Positions 13,770 to 22,262 of a stretch of 64,000 nucleotides of DNA are shown in pieces (position 1 is the stretch's first letter; each line of letters opens with the position of its first letter). The stretch is from Armatimonadota bacterium (GTDB taxonomy: Bacteria; Armatimonadota; Fimbriimonadia; Fimbriimonadales; Fimbriimonadaceae). Location of the stretch: positions 1-64,000 of the forward strand of contig WGMG01000008.1 in assembly GCA_016125185.1 (NCBI GenBank), written 5' to 3'. The notes beneath the pieces are model-generated. The model was not told where the DNA came from. It saw only the letters and a program-made list of their open reading frames with translations, and ran no database searches. The translations under genes were made by a program, and so were the position numbers.

Positions 13770-14702
13770 CTACTCAAGACCCCATTGCGGCCACGGCTGT
13801 GTCCAGACTGGCTTCGCCGAGATCGTCCAAGCACCGGTACCAATACCGCATGCCGGTCGCGAACTGACCGAGTACTGAGCAGCGGTCGGGGTGTTGGCCA
13901 AGAATCGACCCACGGCGATGGTCTTCGTGTGACCGTCGCAGTAGCTCAGGTTGATGTTCTGAGCGAACGGAACGCGAGAGGCGTCCGGCGTCGTGGAAGT
14001 CTGGTTGCAGGAAGAGTCCGTCGCGTAGAACTTTGGAATCCATGCTTCGCGAACAGCAAACGGATAAGCGGTTCGAGTCTGAGTACCGGAGGAGCTGTCA
14101 AGGAAGACAGGAGCAAAGTTGACCGTCGGGTCGACCAGTTCCATCAGGAGCATCGTCTGAGCGACGTCCGGAACGTTGGTTTGGCTGCCACCGAGCCAAC
14201 TGTTTCGGAAAGCGCCGTTACCGTTGATCGAGGAACCGTAGGTGTTCAGCGCGCCGGTGATCGAGAGGTTAAGCGCGTAAGAGCCCATCAGCTCACCGTT
14301 GGTGCCCCAGTTGGAGAACTGCTTGTAGTCGATCGCCGGGTGGACGAAGAGACCGAAGTTCTTGACATAAGGCATGACCCACTTCTGCCAAGCGTAGTGG
14401 TTCATTCGGTAGTAGTAAGGTCCAGCACCGGTACAGCCTGCACCGTTGGCATTGAACGGGTTGCTGTTCAAGTCTGGGTTCAGGGAGCTGCCAGGTTGAC
14501 AGTCGTCGTTGCGAGGATAGACGTCGTCGTAGTCAGCCGAGTACATGATGATCGACAGACCGATCTGCTTCTGATTGCTAATAGATGCCGCTTTCTTAGC
14601 CGCAGCCTTCGCCTGGGCGAAAACCGGGAAAAGGATCGCTGCAAGGATAGCGATGATCGCGATAACGACCAAGAGCTCGATGAGCGTAAATGCTTTTTTC
14701 AT
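13770..14702 (-). CDS. prepilin-like exported protein
   Basis: 310 residues. The N-terminus is a prepilin signal almost identical to that of the 12394 gene ('[20 protein letters not shown]', then '[18 protein letters not shown]'). The large C-terminal domain has 'QIGLSIIMYSADYDDVYP' and, near residue 240, 'NLSYCDGHTKTIAVGRFL'. This is the conserved DGHxK block of the family. Cysteine pairs in the C-terminal domain (for example near residues 62 and 83) may form disulfides after export. Downstream and coupled is the small lipoprotein at 13592. Confidence 0.94.
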   Translation of the reverse strand: MKKAFTLIELLVVIAIIAILAAILFPVFAQAKAAAKKAASISNQKQIGLSIIMYSADYDDVYPRNDDCQPGSSLNPDLNSNPFNANGAGCTGAGPYYYRMNHYAWQKWVMPYVKNFGLFVHPAIDYKQFSNWGTNGELMGSYALNLSITGALNTYGSSINGNGAFRNSWLGGSQTNVPDVAQTMLLMELVDPTVNFAPVFLDSSSGTQTRTAYPFAVREAWIPKFYATDSSCNQTSTTPDASRVPFAQNINLSYCDGHTKTIAVGRFLANTPTAAQYSVSSRPACGIGTGAWTISAKPVWTQPWPQWGLE

Positions 14703-14841
14703 TGCCTAAGGATTCCAGTGATTTCGTTGCTTCCGCACATCCTGTGCGCGCTTCGCAACAATAGATAGACCGCTCCTGCAAAGAAAATGGTGATGGGATC
14801 GTGTTAACGAAATGTTAAGGACCTGGTTTTCCTCGCCTATC

Positions 14842-16080
14842 TTAATATATTTTACAGCTTAGAGCTAAGGAATGGAATGTTAAGGCTTCGTTTTCCATTC
14901 GGTTGTTCAAAACTTGTATATTTTCCAAGTTCTCGATAGCGTGGCGTGGCCACTCTTGGCCAAAAAGGATATCGATAGGAAGCTTTTCGTATTCGTACTC
15001 ATATGGAGGTTGTTTCCAGGCGAATCCGGGGAGATCGGTCTCGGGTCCGGCGGCCTTGAAGCGATCGAGTTGGCTTCCCGACGAATCGTGCAAACCGGTT
15101 TGGCGGACGCACTCCTGCAAGATAGCGACGTAAGCGAGAACCGGCTGGAACGTGGCGCGGTCGGTGACGTGAACGAACACTCCGTTGCAGATTTGCCCAG
15201 CGTATTTGTTAAAGGTTGGCTCGAATTGGATGGGGCGGAAATAGACGCCCTTTAGCCCTGACTGGTTCAGCGCATCGGCAAGGCGAGGGCCATCTAGCCA
15301 CGGGGCTCCAACGGTTTCGAAGGGTTTCGTCGTTCCTCGACCCTCGCTCAGATTGGTGCCCTCGATGAGGCATCCGCCGGGATAGACGACGGCGGTTTCA
15401 ACGGTTGGCATGTTGGGCGATGGCATCACCCAGGCGTAGCCGTTATGGTCGGCAAAGGAATCGCGGTCCCAACCTTCGATCTTCATGATCTCGACCGATG
15501 CTTTGGGATAGAAGCTCTGGTTGACGTGGCGGGCGATCTCGCCGATGGTGAGCCCGTGGCGGAGGGGGAGCGGATGAAGCCCGACGAAGGAGGCGTAAGC
15601 GGGGTCGAGCAGGGTTCCTTCGACCTTTGAGCCAATGGGGTTGGGGCGGTCGAGAACGAGCATGGGGATTCCCAAGCGCTCGGCGGCCTTCATGGTGAGG
15701 GACGTCGTCCAGATGAAGGTGTAATAGCGGGAGCCGACATCGGGGAGGTCGACGAGGATGAGATCGACACCTTCGAGCATGGCTTCGGTGGGCTCGCGAT
15801 GCTCGCCGTAGAGCGAGTAGACGGGAAAGCGGAGCTTTTCGGCACCTTCGCCTTCCCACTCGATCATGTTGTCTTGGGTGGTGCCGAACAGGCCGTGTTG
15901 AGGGCCGAAGACGGCAGCTATGGTGAACCCGGCTTGGCTGTGGTTCTGTTCGAGGAGGTCGAGGATGTGTTTGTAGTCACGATCGACGCTGGCTTGGTTG
16001 CAGACGACGGCGATGCGCTTGCCCTTGAGGGCCGAGAAACCGGCGGATGTGAGAATGTCCAGTCCGGTCATGAGTGGCAT
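14842..16080 (-). CDS. exo-beta-N-acetylmuramidase, NamZ/DUF1343 family
   Basis: 412 residues. DUF1343 hallmarks: 'TGLDILTSAGFSALKGKRIAVVCNQAS' at the start, 'FGPQHGLFGTTQDNM' near 80, 'LILVDLPDVGSRYYTFIWT' near 135 and 'LDRPNPIGSKVEGTLLDPAYASFVGLHPLPLRHGLTIGE' near 165-200. The characterised Bacillus NamZ removes MurNAc from the non-reducing end of peptidoglycan fragments in wall recycling. No signal peptide is apparent at the chosen ATG (a second ATG lies three codons on), so action in the cytoplasm or a non-classical route is possible. It is a single gene with no visible recycling partners nearby. Confidence 0.93.
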   Translation of the reverse strand: MPLMTGLDILTSAGFSALKGKRIAVVCNQASVDRDYKHILDLLEQNHSQAGFTIAAVFGPQHGLFGTTQDNMIEWEGEGAEKLRFPVYSLYGEHREPTEAMLEGVDLILVDLPDVGSRYYTFIWTTSLTMKAAERLGIPMLVLDRPNPIGSKVEGTLLDPAYASFVGLHPLPLRHGLTIGEIARHVNQSFYPKASVEIMKIEGWDRDSFADHNGYAWVMPSPNMPTVETAVVYPGGCLIEGTNLSEGRGTTKPFETVGAPWLDGPRLADALNQSGLKGVYFRPIQFEPTFNKYAGQICNGVFVHVTDRATFQPVLAYVAILQECVRQTGLHDSSGSQLDRFKAAGPETDLPGFAWKQPPYEYEYEKLPIDILFGQEWPRHAIENLENIQVLNNRMENEALTFHSLALSCKIY

Positions 16081-16155
16081 GGCGGTTAGTTTACATGTCG
16101 GGGCGGGTTAGAGTTGGGAGTTGGGAGTCGGGAGCAAACGCCGTATCGGCCGCAA

Positions 16156-16194
16156 CAAAAAAAGCCCCGGCTTCACAGCGAGGAAGCCAGGGCC
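16156..16194 (-). terminator. strong intrinsic terminator after the small basic protein
   Basis: On the minus strand GCCCTGGCTTC pairs with GAAGCCGGGGC (one wobble) around an 8-base loop, then TTTTTTTG. It begins 18 bp after the stop at 16213. Confidence 0.93.
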
Positions 16195-16212
16195 TTGTCG
16201 TTCCACTTCGCC

Positions 16213-16440
16213 TTAGGCGGCAAAGTCGTCAGCGAGCTGATTGTTGAGATAGAGTTGGAGTCGGACCTCTTGCATTCGAGTGAGCTTTCCGTGTTTGTGT
16301 GGCTTTGCCTCCGCTAGCGGTGCCGGTCGATCGGCTGTTCGTTTTTGAACCGTGTTGAGGAGCCACTTCTTGGTGTTCTCGATCTTGTTGACGATGCGAC
16401 GAGTTTGTTTTCGTCTCCATGCCCTGGTACGGTCTTTCAT
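16213..16440 (-). CDS. small basic hypothetical protein
   Basis: 75 residues from the ATG at 16440; an upstream start at 16485 would add 15 residues. It is strongly basic in the first half ('MKDRTRAWRRKQTRRIVNK') and predicted helical throughout, ending 'LQLYLNNQLADDFAA'. No known domain is recognised. The strong terminator right behind it supports it as a real gene. Charge and size would suit a nucleic-acid- or ribosome-associated protein, but this is a guess. Confidence 0.6.
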   Translation of the reverse strand: MKDRTRAWRRKQTRRIVNKIENTKKWLLNTVQKRTADRPAPLAEAKPHKHGKLTRMQEVRLQLYLNNQLADDFAA

Positions 16441-16624
16441 CTCAATAGGTACCTGCCTTGTTTCCAAGTGAATTCGAACCAGCAATTATCCGGTTCTTAA
16501 CTTCAGGATACGAAACCTGGTGGTTTCCTGTGCCTAAGGTAGGGCTATTTGGGCCTTTTTGGGGACAATTTCGGTAACCTTCGTAGGTTCATGAACCGGA
16601 TGAGGGAGTTTGGAGGCGAACCAA

Positions 16625-19021
16625 ATGGAAGACCAGTCCGCGGAGTCTAACTATCCGCGGCCGGACCGGCTGGAAAACCTTCGCACCCTCCGTGTGGCCA
16701 ATCTCGACGGGTCATTTGCGACGGCTTTCGCGACCCTCATTGGCGGTGGATTCATCGTCGGCTATATCAAGACGGTTGCGCCGGGGAAGGGTGCCGACCT
16801 TTGGATCGGTCTGATCACCTCTCTGCCTGGGTTTCTGGGGCTGATCCAGATTCCGGGCGCGATTTGGGGTCGGAGTTTTCCGAACTATAAGGGCTTTATT
16901 CGCATTCCCGCATTCATCTGGCGAATGCTCCATATTCCGATTGCGATTCTGCCGCTTTTGGCCCTGACGGCCGATATCAAGCTTGGGATCATTTTGGGGT
17001 GCGTGTCGTTGGCGGCGGCGATCATCAATATCGTCAACCCGATCTACAACGACTGGCTGGCGGAGATGATTCCGGGCAACTCGCGCGGAGTTTTCTTTGC
17101 CAATCGCAACGCACTGATGGTGGCGGTGGGCGCTTCGGTGGGCCTGCTTGGTGGCTATATCGTCAAGAAGTTCCAAGACATCGGCATGACCTCGCAGGGG
17201 TATAGCGCGGTCTTCAGTTTCGCGGTCGTTTGCGCGTTCACCAGTTGGTTTTTCTTCTCGCAGATGCATGACATCCCACGGGCAGAGCCGGTTAAGCAGA
17301 ACGTTAAGGAGGCGATCAAGGCGTTCGCGGTTCCGTTCAGCGACAAGGATTTTCGCCGCGTCCTCCTGTTCCTGTCGATCTTTATTTGGGGGCAAGCGAT
17401 GGCGGGGAATTTGTGGGCCGCGTTCGCCTTCGAATCCCTGAAGTTCAACCAGCTTCAGCTTCAATTCTGCGCGATCATGCACGCGGCGGGGAACATCAGC
17501 ATGTCCAAGCTGTGGGGCTATTTGGCCGACAAATATGGCAACAAGCCGCTGCTGATGGTGGGCGGGTTTGGCATGCTGCTGAGCCCGTTGGCGTGGCTGT
17601 TGGCGAGGGATACGCCGGGCGACCAGGCGACGACTTTCAACTTGGTTCTGCTGATCTCCAGCCACTTCTTGATGGGGGCGAACTGGAGCAGCGTGGCCAT
17701 TTGCCAGTTCAATCTGCTTTTGTCGACGGCGAAGCCATCGAACCGGGCGACCTATATTGGGGCCGGGTTGGCCACCCAGTCGTTCATCAGCGGCGTTGCG
17801 CCAATGGTCGGCGCTATTTTGCTGGCGGAAGGGCGCGGTTTCTTTACGGGTTTCCTGGCCTACCATGCGGTTTTTTGGACCACGATCGGCATTCGGATGA
17901 TCGCTTTGTTCTTCCTAGCGCCCATTCGTGAAGAGGGCTCGACGAGCATTCGGGAGACCATTCGGGCCTTGAAGGGCGTGACACCGCAGGGGATGCGGGC
18001 GATGAAGCGGTACACGGAGAGCGACAGCGCGATCAAGCGCGAATCGGCGATCGAGAAGATCGCGGGCCAGAAGCTTTCGCTGGCGACTTCGGAGATGATC
18101 GACGCGCTTCACGATCCATCGCCGCGCGTGCGGCGGCAAGCGGCGGCGGCATTGGGGCGGCTGGGTGATCCGGCGGCGGTACCCGAACTGCTTCATCAGT
18201 TGGAGCTTCACCCCGACCTGGTTGAGGAGGAGACGGTGCATGCATTGGGCGAGATTGGCGACATGTCGGCGATTCCTGAGTTGACGAAGTTGTTGCAAAG
18301 TCCGATTCCTCTTCTGCGCCGCGCTAGCCTGCGAGCCATCGCCAAGATTCCTGGGGCGGCGAAGAGCGAAGAAGCCATTCAGAGCTTGATTGCTTCGGCG
18401 GAGGATACGCGTGACCCTGATCTTCGCCGGTCGGCCCTGCAGGCCCTTCGCTACCTGGATGTGCCGAATATCGCCTCGACGGTTTCGCACGCTTTGCAGG
18501 ATCGTCATCCTAGCGTGCGCATCGCGGCGGCGGAGGCTTCGGCCGAACTTGAGATTGCGGATACGGCGGACGCATGCCGGGCTTCGCTGGCGTTGTACGA
18601 CGACGAAGCCTGTGCCGAGGTGGCGTATGCGCTGGGTGTGAATGGAAACCTAGATGATGTTCCGCGCATTTTGGCGGTCGCCCAGACGTGCGTGTCGATG
18701 ATCACGCGTCGGCGTTGCTTACTGGGCCTGGCCCGGATTTATGGCGTGGAGAAGAGTCTTTATAGGGCGCTGATGAGCTCGGGCATGGAGCGTGACAAGC
18801 TGTTGATTAGCTTCTTGACGGTGAGCGGAAAGAAGTCGCGGGCGGCGACGAAGGCATTGGAGGCTCACTCCAGGGAGGATGAGGACACTGCGGTGCGGGA
18901 ACTGAATTTGGGCAAGGACGCCGAAGCGCTGACGTTGTTCCACGTGGAGGAATTGTTTGTTCTGGCGGCGTGTATTTATGCTGATAGGATGAACAAACGG
19001 GCCGCTAAGGGCAAAGAGTAA
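16625..19021 (+). CDS. MFS-like transporter fused to C-terminal HEAT repeats
   Basis: 798 residues. The first ~435 form a 12-helix major-facilitator-like domain ('GGGFIVGYIKTVAPGKGADLWIGLITSLPGFLGLIQIPGA' region, 'NIVNPIYNDWLAEMIPGNSRGVFFANRNAL' loop, 'LWGYLADKYGNKPLLMVGG' between helices 8 and 9). From about 440 to 790 it is a run of HEAT/PBS-lyase-like helical repeats ('DPSPRVRRQAAAALGRLGDPAAVPELLHQL', then 'ETVHALGEIGDMSAIPELTKLL', 'RRASLRAIAKI'). The start is ATG 16625, eight bases after GGAGG; a TTG at 16610 lies in that site. The soluble repeats would be cytoplasmic and may recruit a partner. Substrate unknown. The stop overlaps the next start (TAATG). Confidence 0.88.
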   Translation: MEDQSAESNYPRPDRLENLRTLRVANLDGSFATAFATLIGGGFIVGYIKTVAPGKGADLWIGLITSLPGFLGLIQIPGAIWGRSFPNYKGFIRIPAFIWRMLHIPIAILPLLALTADIKLGIILGCVSLAAAIINIVNPIYNDWLAEMIPGNSRGVFFANRNALMVAVGASVGLLGGYIVKKFQDIGMTSQGYSAVFSFAVVCAFTSWFFFSQMHDIPRAEPVKQNVKEAIKAFAVPFSDKDFRRVLLFLSIFIWGQAMAGNLWAAFAFESLKFNQLQLQFCAIMHAAGNISMSKLWGYLADKYGNKPLLMVGGFGMLLSPLAWLLARDTPGDQATTFNLVLLISSHFLMGANWSSVAICQFNLLLSTAKPSNRATYIGAGLATQSFISGVAPMVGAILLAEGRGFFTGFLAYHAVFWTTIGIRMIALFFLAPIREEGSTSIRETIRALKGVTPQGMRAMKRYTESDSAIKRESAIEKIAGQKLSLATSEMIDALHDPSPRVRRQAAAALGRLGDPAAVPELLHQLELHPDLVEEETVHALGEIGDMSAIPELTKLLQSPIPLLRRASLRAIAKIPGAAKSEEAIQSLIASAEDTRDPDLRRSALQALRYLDVPNIASTVSHALQDRHPSVRIAAAEASAELEIADTADACRASLALYDDEACAEVAYALGVNGNLDDVPRILAVAQTCVSMITRRRCLLGLARIYGVEKSLYRALMSSGMERDKLLISFLTVSGKKSRAATKALEAHSREDEDTAVRELNLGKDAEALTLFHVEELFVLAACIYADRMNKRAAKGKE

Positions 19022-19488
19022 TGGGACGCCTAGCTCTCTCCGTTCTGCTGATTTCGTCGCTATGTGGCTGTGGCCGCAGTCGCCCTATCGACGCCAAGGC
19101 AGACAGTAAGCCGGTTTTTGACATGTCTTCGAATAAGGAAGATCATGTTTGGCCAGGCATGGCAGACCGGGTCGATGTGATCGGCGAAGAAAAGGGCGAG
19201 TTAGCAGCGGACATCGAGCGGAGGTTGACTCCGATCTTCGTAAAGAAGCCAAATATCAAAGCGGCCTACCTCGTACACGTTCGATACAACGAGCGGGAGG
19301 AAAGCGTGGCGTGTGCGATCGACCTGGGAGGCGGTAAGACCGACAAAGATCTCCGAGAAGCGGTTTCGAGGGCATTTCGCCAAACAAATCACCGAAAGGG
19401 AACAGTTTTGGATATCTTCGCCGCTGAAGGCGAGATGTTATCCAACCTTACGAGCAAGGCCAAGCCATTCTATCGAAAGCAGGGCTAA
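19021..19488 (+). CDS. lipoprotein with SseB C-terminal-like domain
   Basis: 155 residues. A lipoprotein signal peptide with lipobox LCGC (Cys17). The mature part from about 60 resembles the SseB C-terminal domain: 'LTPIFVKKPNIKAAYLVHVRY', 'VACAIDLGGGKTDKDLREAVSRAF', and the terminal 'KAKPFYRKQG'. SseB-type domains usually sit in cytosolic proteins with unclear roles. It is translationally coupled to the MFS-HEAT gene (TAATG), which suggests a shared role at the membrane. Function not known. Confidence 0.75.
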   Translation: MGRLALSVLLISSLCGCGRSRPIDAKADSKPVFDMSSNKEDHVWPGMADRVDVIGEEKGELAADIERRLTPIFVKKPNIKAAYLVHVRYNEREESVACAIDLGGGKTDKDLREAVSRAFRQTNHRKGTVLDIFAAEGEMLSNLTSKAKPFYRKQG

Positions 19489-19532
19489 CGAACATTCATT
19501 CGGCTTCCGACGTCATAATAAGAGAACAACAA

Positions 19533-19886
19533 GGGGGCGTCAGGGTTCGACAGAACTGCAGTGACTCTTCGTTGCGAGCCGTGGATTCTCGTTGGCCACG
19601 TAAAAAACGAGTAAAAAAGTAACTGCGAACAACAACTTCGCTTTCGCTGCCTAAGATGCAGTGCGTGAGCCAGAGTCGAGCCGGTAGGCCCTGATCCTCG
19701 CGTCGCAAATCCGGATCGCTTGACGAGCTTCTGTTCGTAGTAAGTTGAGCTAAAACTAATCGAACTGGGTGACGGGTCAGGTGGTCTCGGCAGAGACCCG
19801 CACCGAGATTCAGTACAGAGAAGACGCTCGTGGGAACGCTGGGAAGCCAGTTTTGGAAGGGGGTTCAATTCCCCCCGCCTCCACCA
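19533..19886 (+). ncRNA. ssrA: transfer-messenger RNA (tmRNA)
   Basis: One-piece tmRNA of 354 bases. The 5' end GGGGGCG (19533) pairs with CGCCTCC before the encoded ACCA (19883-19886). 'AGGGTTCGAC' follows the acceptor arm and 'GGTTCAATTCC' forms the T arm. The tag frame runs from GCG at 19625 to TAA at 19652-19654 and encodes ANNNFAFAA, with the usual AA C-terminal degradation signal and 'AGTAACT' just upstream of the resume codon. It rescues stalled ribosomes with SmpB, which is not in this window. Confidence 0.97.
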
Positions 19887-19964
19887 AATCTCCGTTTTTA
19901 GACTTCAGGAGTCAGGCTTCTGGCTTCAAATCGCAACTGTTTTTTAGGTTCAATCGTAATTGCA

Positions 19965-20681
19965 GTGTCGGTGAACCGCGTCGTTGTTAAGCCAAAGGTT
20001 TTGTCCCGCTTTCGGTTTGCGCTTGTTAGCTACGCGCTTGTCGTCCTTGTCACGCTTGCTGTTGTGTACGTGCGCCAAAGCCAGAGGCAAGACTTTCTCC
20101 GTGACTACTCGACTGAGCAGTGTCGGATCGTCGAGAAGAAGATTCAAAGGAAACCTGGCCTTGTGCAGCGGGTACTGCACTGTCCAGGACCGGTTGCGAA
20201 CCGCACCGAGCAAATCGACGCATCTCAACTGGAGGTGCCTGCGATTGGGCAAAGCATTGAAGTCTTCTACAGCAGGTCGAATCCGACCCTGTGGCTTTCT
20301 AAGCCGCCGACGGCCGATTGGAATTCGAGCATTGCCATTTGGGAATGGCTGGTTGTTTTGGGGATTGCCGGTGGCATTGGGGCTTGGATTGGGTTCCAGT
20401 GGTGGCCGGTTCGCAAAGACCTCAAGCGGTTAGAATGCATGCCGCTTGTCGTGGCGTCGCTAGTGAAATCCGAAGATGTGGAGTCCGACAAGGTTCACGC
20501 CTGGATTGAGTTTTGGTTTGAGGAGAAGAAGTACAAGGCGGATTTGGCGGTGCCGAAAGATCGCGTCGGAAGGTTCCTCGACGCGCGCAGGTTCTTGTTG
20601 GAGATTGAGAATAATGATCCCCACACGATTCGCTACCACTTTGGTTCGACTTACTGTCTGTTGCTTCCGCCGCTGAATTGA
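19965..20681 (+). CDS. two-helix membrane protein, DUF3592-like
   Basis: 238 residues. Membrane helix 1 at about 20-40 ('FALVSYALVVLVTLAVVYV'), an external domain of about 80 residues with 'QCRIVEKKIQ' and 'IGQSIEVFYSRSNP' (the DUF3592 layout), helix 2 at about 124-142 ('WLVVLGIAGGIGAWIG'), and a cytoplasmic beta-rich domain ('VHAWIEFWFEEKKYKADL'). GTG start at 19965; another GTG lies two codons on. It is closely related in layout to the 20951 gene. Function unknown. Confidence 0.75.
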   Translation: MSVNRVVVKPKVLSRFRFALVSYALVVLVTLAVVYVRQSQRQDFLRDYSTEQCRIVEKKIQRKPGLVQRVLHCPGPVANRTEQIDASQLEVPAIGQSIEVFYSRSNPTLWLSKPPTADWNSSIAIWEWLVVLGIAGGIGAWIGFQWWPVRKDLKRLECMPLVVASLVKSEDVESDKVHAWIEFWFEEKKYKADLAVPKDRVGRFLDARRFLLEIENNDPHTIRYHFGSTYCLLLPPLN

Positions 20682-20844
20682 TAGGCCATTTGATCAGAGG
20701 CCGTTCGCTCTTCCGGTAATTAGGGGTCGCCCCGATTCCGCTTTGCTCATCGGGGTCTTCGACTTCGCTCCTTGGACTTTTTTTTGAATCGCGGACTTTA
20801 CCCAGGCCTCTGTTCCTCTGGAACTCCGACCCGGGCTAACATGG

Positions 20845-20861
20845 AACGGGCCTTCAGCCCT
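20845..20861 (+). repeat. 17-base interspersed element copy 1
   Basis: AACGGGCCTTCAGCCCT occurs here and again, identical, at 48291-48307, both in intergenic DNA. The surrounding 20682-20950 gap holds no supported gene. It also contains CCCCGAT/ATCGGGG arms and reads like decayed repeat DNA. Confidence 0.75.
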
Positions 20862-20950
20862 GCGTCGGAGCCAGTTGTAGGTTGGCTGGTTTCGCCGCAA
20901 GTTGGTCCATGCCATGTTAAGCGCTCAAGTTCGGATAAAGTAACCTAGAT

Positions 20951-21712
20951 TTGAACCAACCCGTATCTATTCTCGTGAGTGAGGTTCGGTTGAAGCCGAA
21001 GTTTATTACGGGCTATCGGCAATCGTTGGGGTTTGTTGGCGTCTGTTTTTTTGTCGCCGCATTGGCGCTTGCGTATGTGGAATCTGGGCGGGCCGGGTTC
21101 GTGACCGACCATACGGAGACGACATGTACGGTTGCTTCCCGATCGATGGGAAAGACTTCCTCTTTAGAGCTTCGCTGCGACGACCATTTTCCTCGGGAAG
21201 AGTCGACAGTCGGCCAATCCGTGTACGACGAGAACCCGGTTGGCACCCAATTCCCCATCTTCTATGCCAAAAATGCGCCCCAGATTTGGGAGCGGTTCGC
21301 GCCAACGGCCACTTGGAGTCAGGCCAGGGCTAAGCAAGAGTGGTTCATCTTGGCTGGAGTTGCCGCGGTAGCCGCCATGATCTTTCGAGCGATTTGGCGA
21401 GCTGGGCAGGGCGAACTCGCCTTTCTTCGACATGCGGAGCTTCTCGACGCCGAAATCGTGGATGTCGCCAATGTCGATACGAGGCAAAATCGGGCAACCC
21501 TGAGGGTGAAGTTTCGACTTGATGGCGAGTGGAAGGAATTGTCTTTGGATGGCGGTACAGGGGATTTAGGGCAGTACTACACGGACCGCCAAATTCGCGT
21601 TGCGGTTCAAGATGGTCAGCCGATAGAGATCAGGGCTCTCAACAAGATGAACTTTGCTGAGCCGTGCCCGAAGGTCCCAAGCGATACCAGCATCGAAAGT
21701 CCCAGCGGCTGA
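20951..21712 (+). CDS. two-helix membrane protein, DUF3592-like, paralogue of the 19965 gene
   Basis: 253 residues. Helix 1 at about 25-44 ('LGFVGVCFFVAALALAYVES'), an external part with 'TTCTVASRSM', 'VGTQFPIFYAKNAPQIWERFAPTATW', helix 2 at about 133-150 ('EWFILAGVAAVAAMIFRAIW') and a cytoplasmic strand-rich domain ('NRATLRVKFRLDGEWKELSL'). The paired features (Cys after helix 1, 'FYxxxxPxxW', W-rich approach to helix 2) match the 19965 protein, so these are tandem paralogues. Start TTG 20951 is uncertain; GTG at 20975 is an alternative. Confidence 0.73.
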   Translation: MNQPVSILVSEVRLKPKFITGYRQSLGFVGVCFFVAALALAYVESGRAGFVTDHTETTCTVASRSMGKTSSLELRCDDHFPREESTVGQSVYDENPVGTQFPIFYAKNAPQIWERFAPTATWSQARAKQEWFILAGVAAVAAMIFRAIWRAGQGELAFLRHAELLDAEIVDVANVDTRQNRATLRVKFRLDGEWKELSLDGGTGDLGQYYTDRQIRVAVQDGQPIEIRALNKMNFAEPCPKVPSDTSIESPSG

Positions 21713-21736
21713 ACAACTCTCCTTAGATGCTCGTTG

Positions 21737-22262
21737 ATGGCTTTCCATCTGGAACACGCCATGAAGCTGGGAATTTCCGAATCTCGAACCAAGGTCAGGA
21801 TGGCTGACCTCGAAAACGCCTTCCTCGACTTTCTATCGAGCCACTCCACCACGATCCTGCGATGGGCGATAGCAGTAGTCTTCATCTGGTTCGGGGCGTT
21901 GAAGCTGGTTCCGGGCGTAAGTCCGGCCGAGGCGATCGCAGGCCGGACGCTTCAAGAGTTGTCGCTTGGCGTGCTCAAACCGTCGTTGTCGCTCCCGTTG
22001 CTTGCGCTTTTGGAGGTCACGATCGGATTTGGGTTTCTGTTTGGTCGTCGACTCAAGCTCACTCTATGGCTTTTGATGGGGCACATGGCGGGCACGCTGA
22101 CGCCGTTCGTGCTGTTTCCTCACGAGAGAGACGATGTCGAGTTTTGGCGTACCGACGATGCTGGGCCAGTACATCCTGAAGAACTGCGTTTTGATTGCCG
22201 CCGGGCTGGTGTTGTTCGGCAGTCTGAGGGCGACTGCCGAACCAACTGGGGCTAGGACCTAA
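21737..22262 (+). pseudogene. DoxX-like membrane protein gene with a +1 frameshift
   Basis: The first frame gives a DoxX-family protein: 'ILRWAIAVVFIWFGALKLVPGVSPAEAIAGRT', 'LPLLALLEVTIGFGFLFGRRLKL' and 'LMGHMAGTLTPFVLFPHE'. It then loses sense ('DAGPVHPEELRFDCRR'). The expected family ending, 'FGVPTMLGQYILKNCVLIAAGLVLFGSL', is present in the +1 frame from about 22140 and stops at 22260-22262. One extra base in the run GAGAGAGAC (about 22122-22131) would explain it. Start uncertain (ATG 21737, 21761 or 21800). It could be a real pseudogene, a sequencing error or programmed shifting. DoxX proteins are four-helix membrane proteins of unclear, redox-linked role. Confidence 0.82.

Noticed and set aside
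16712-17866. 384-codon minus-strand frame in the MFS-HEAT gene
   Set aside because: Arg/Gln-rich antisense shadow of a transporter domain with clear membrane helices.
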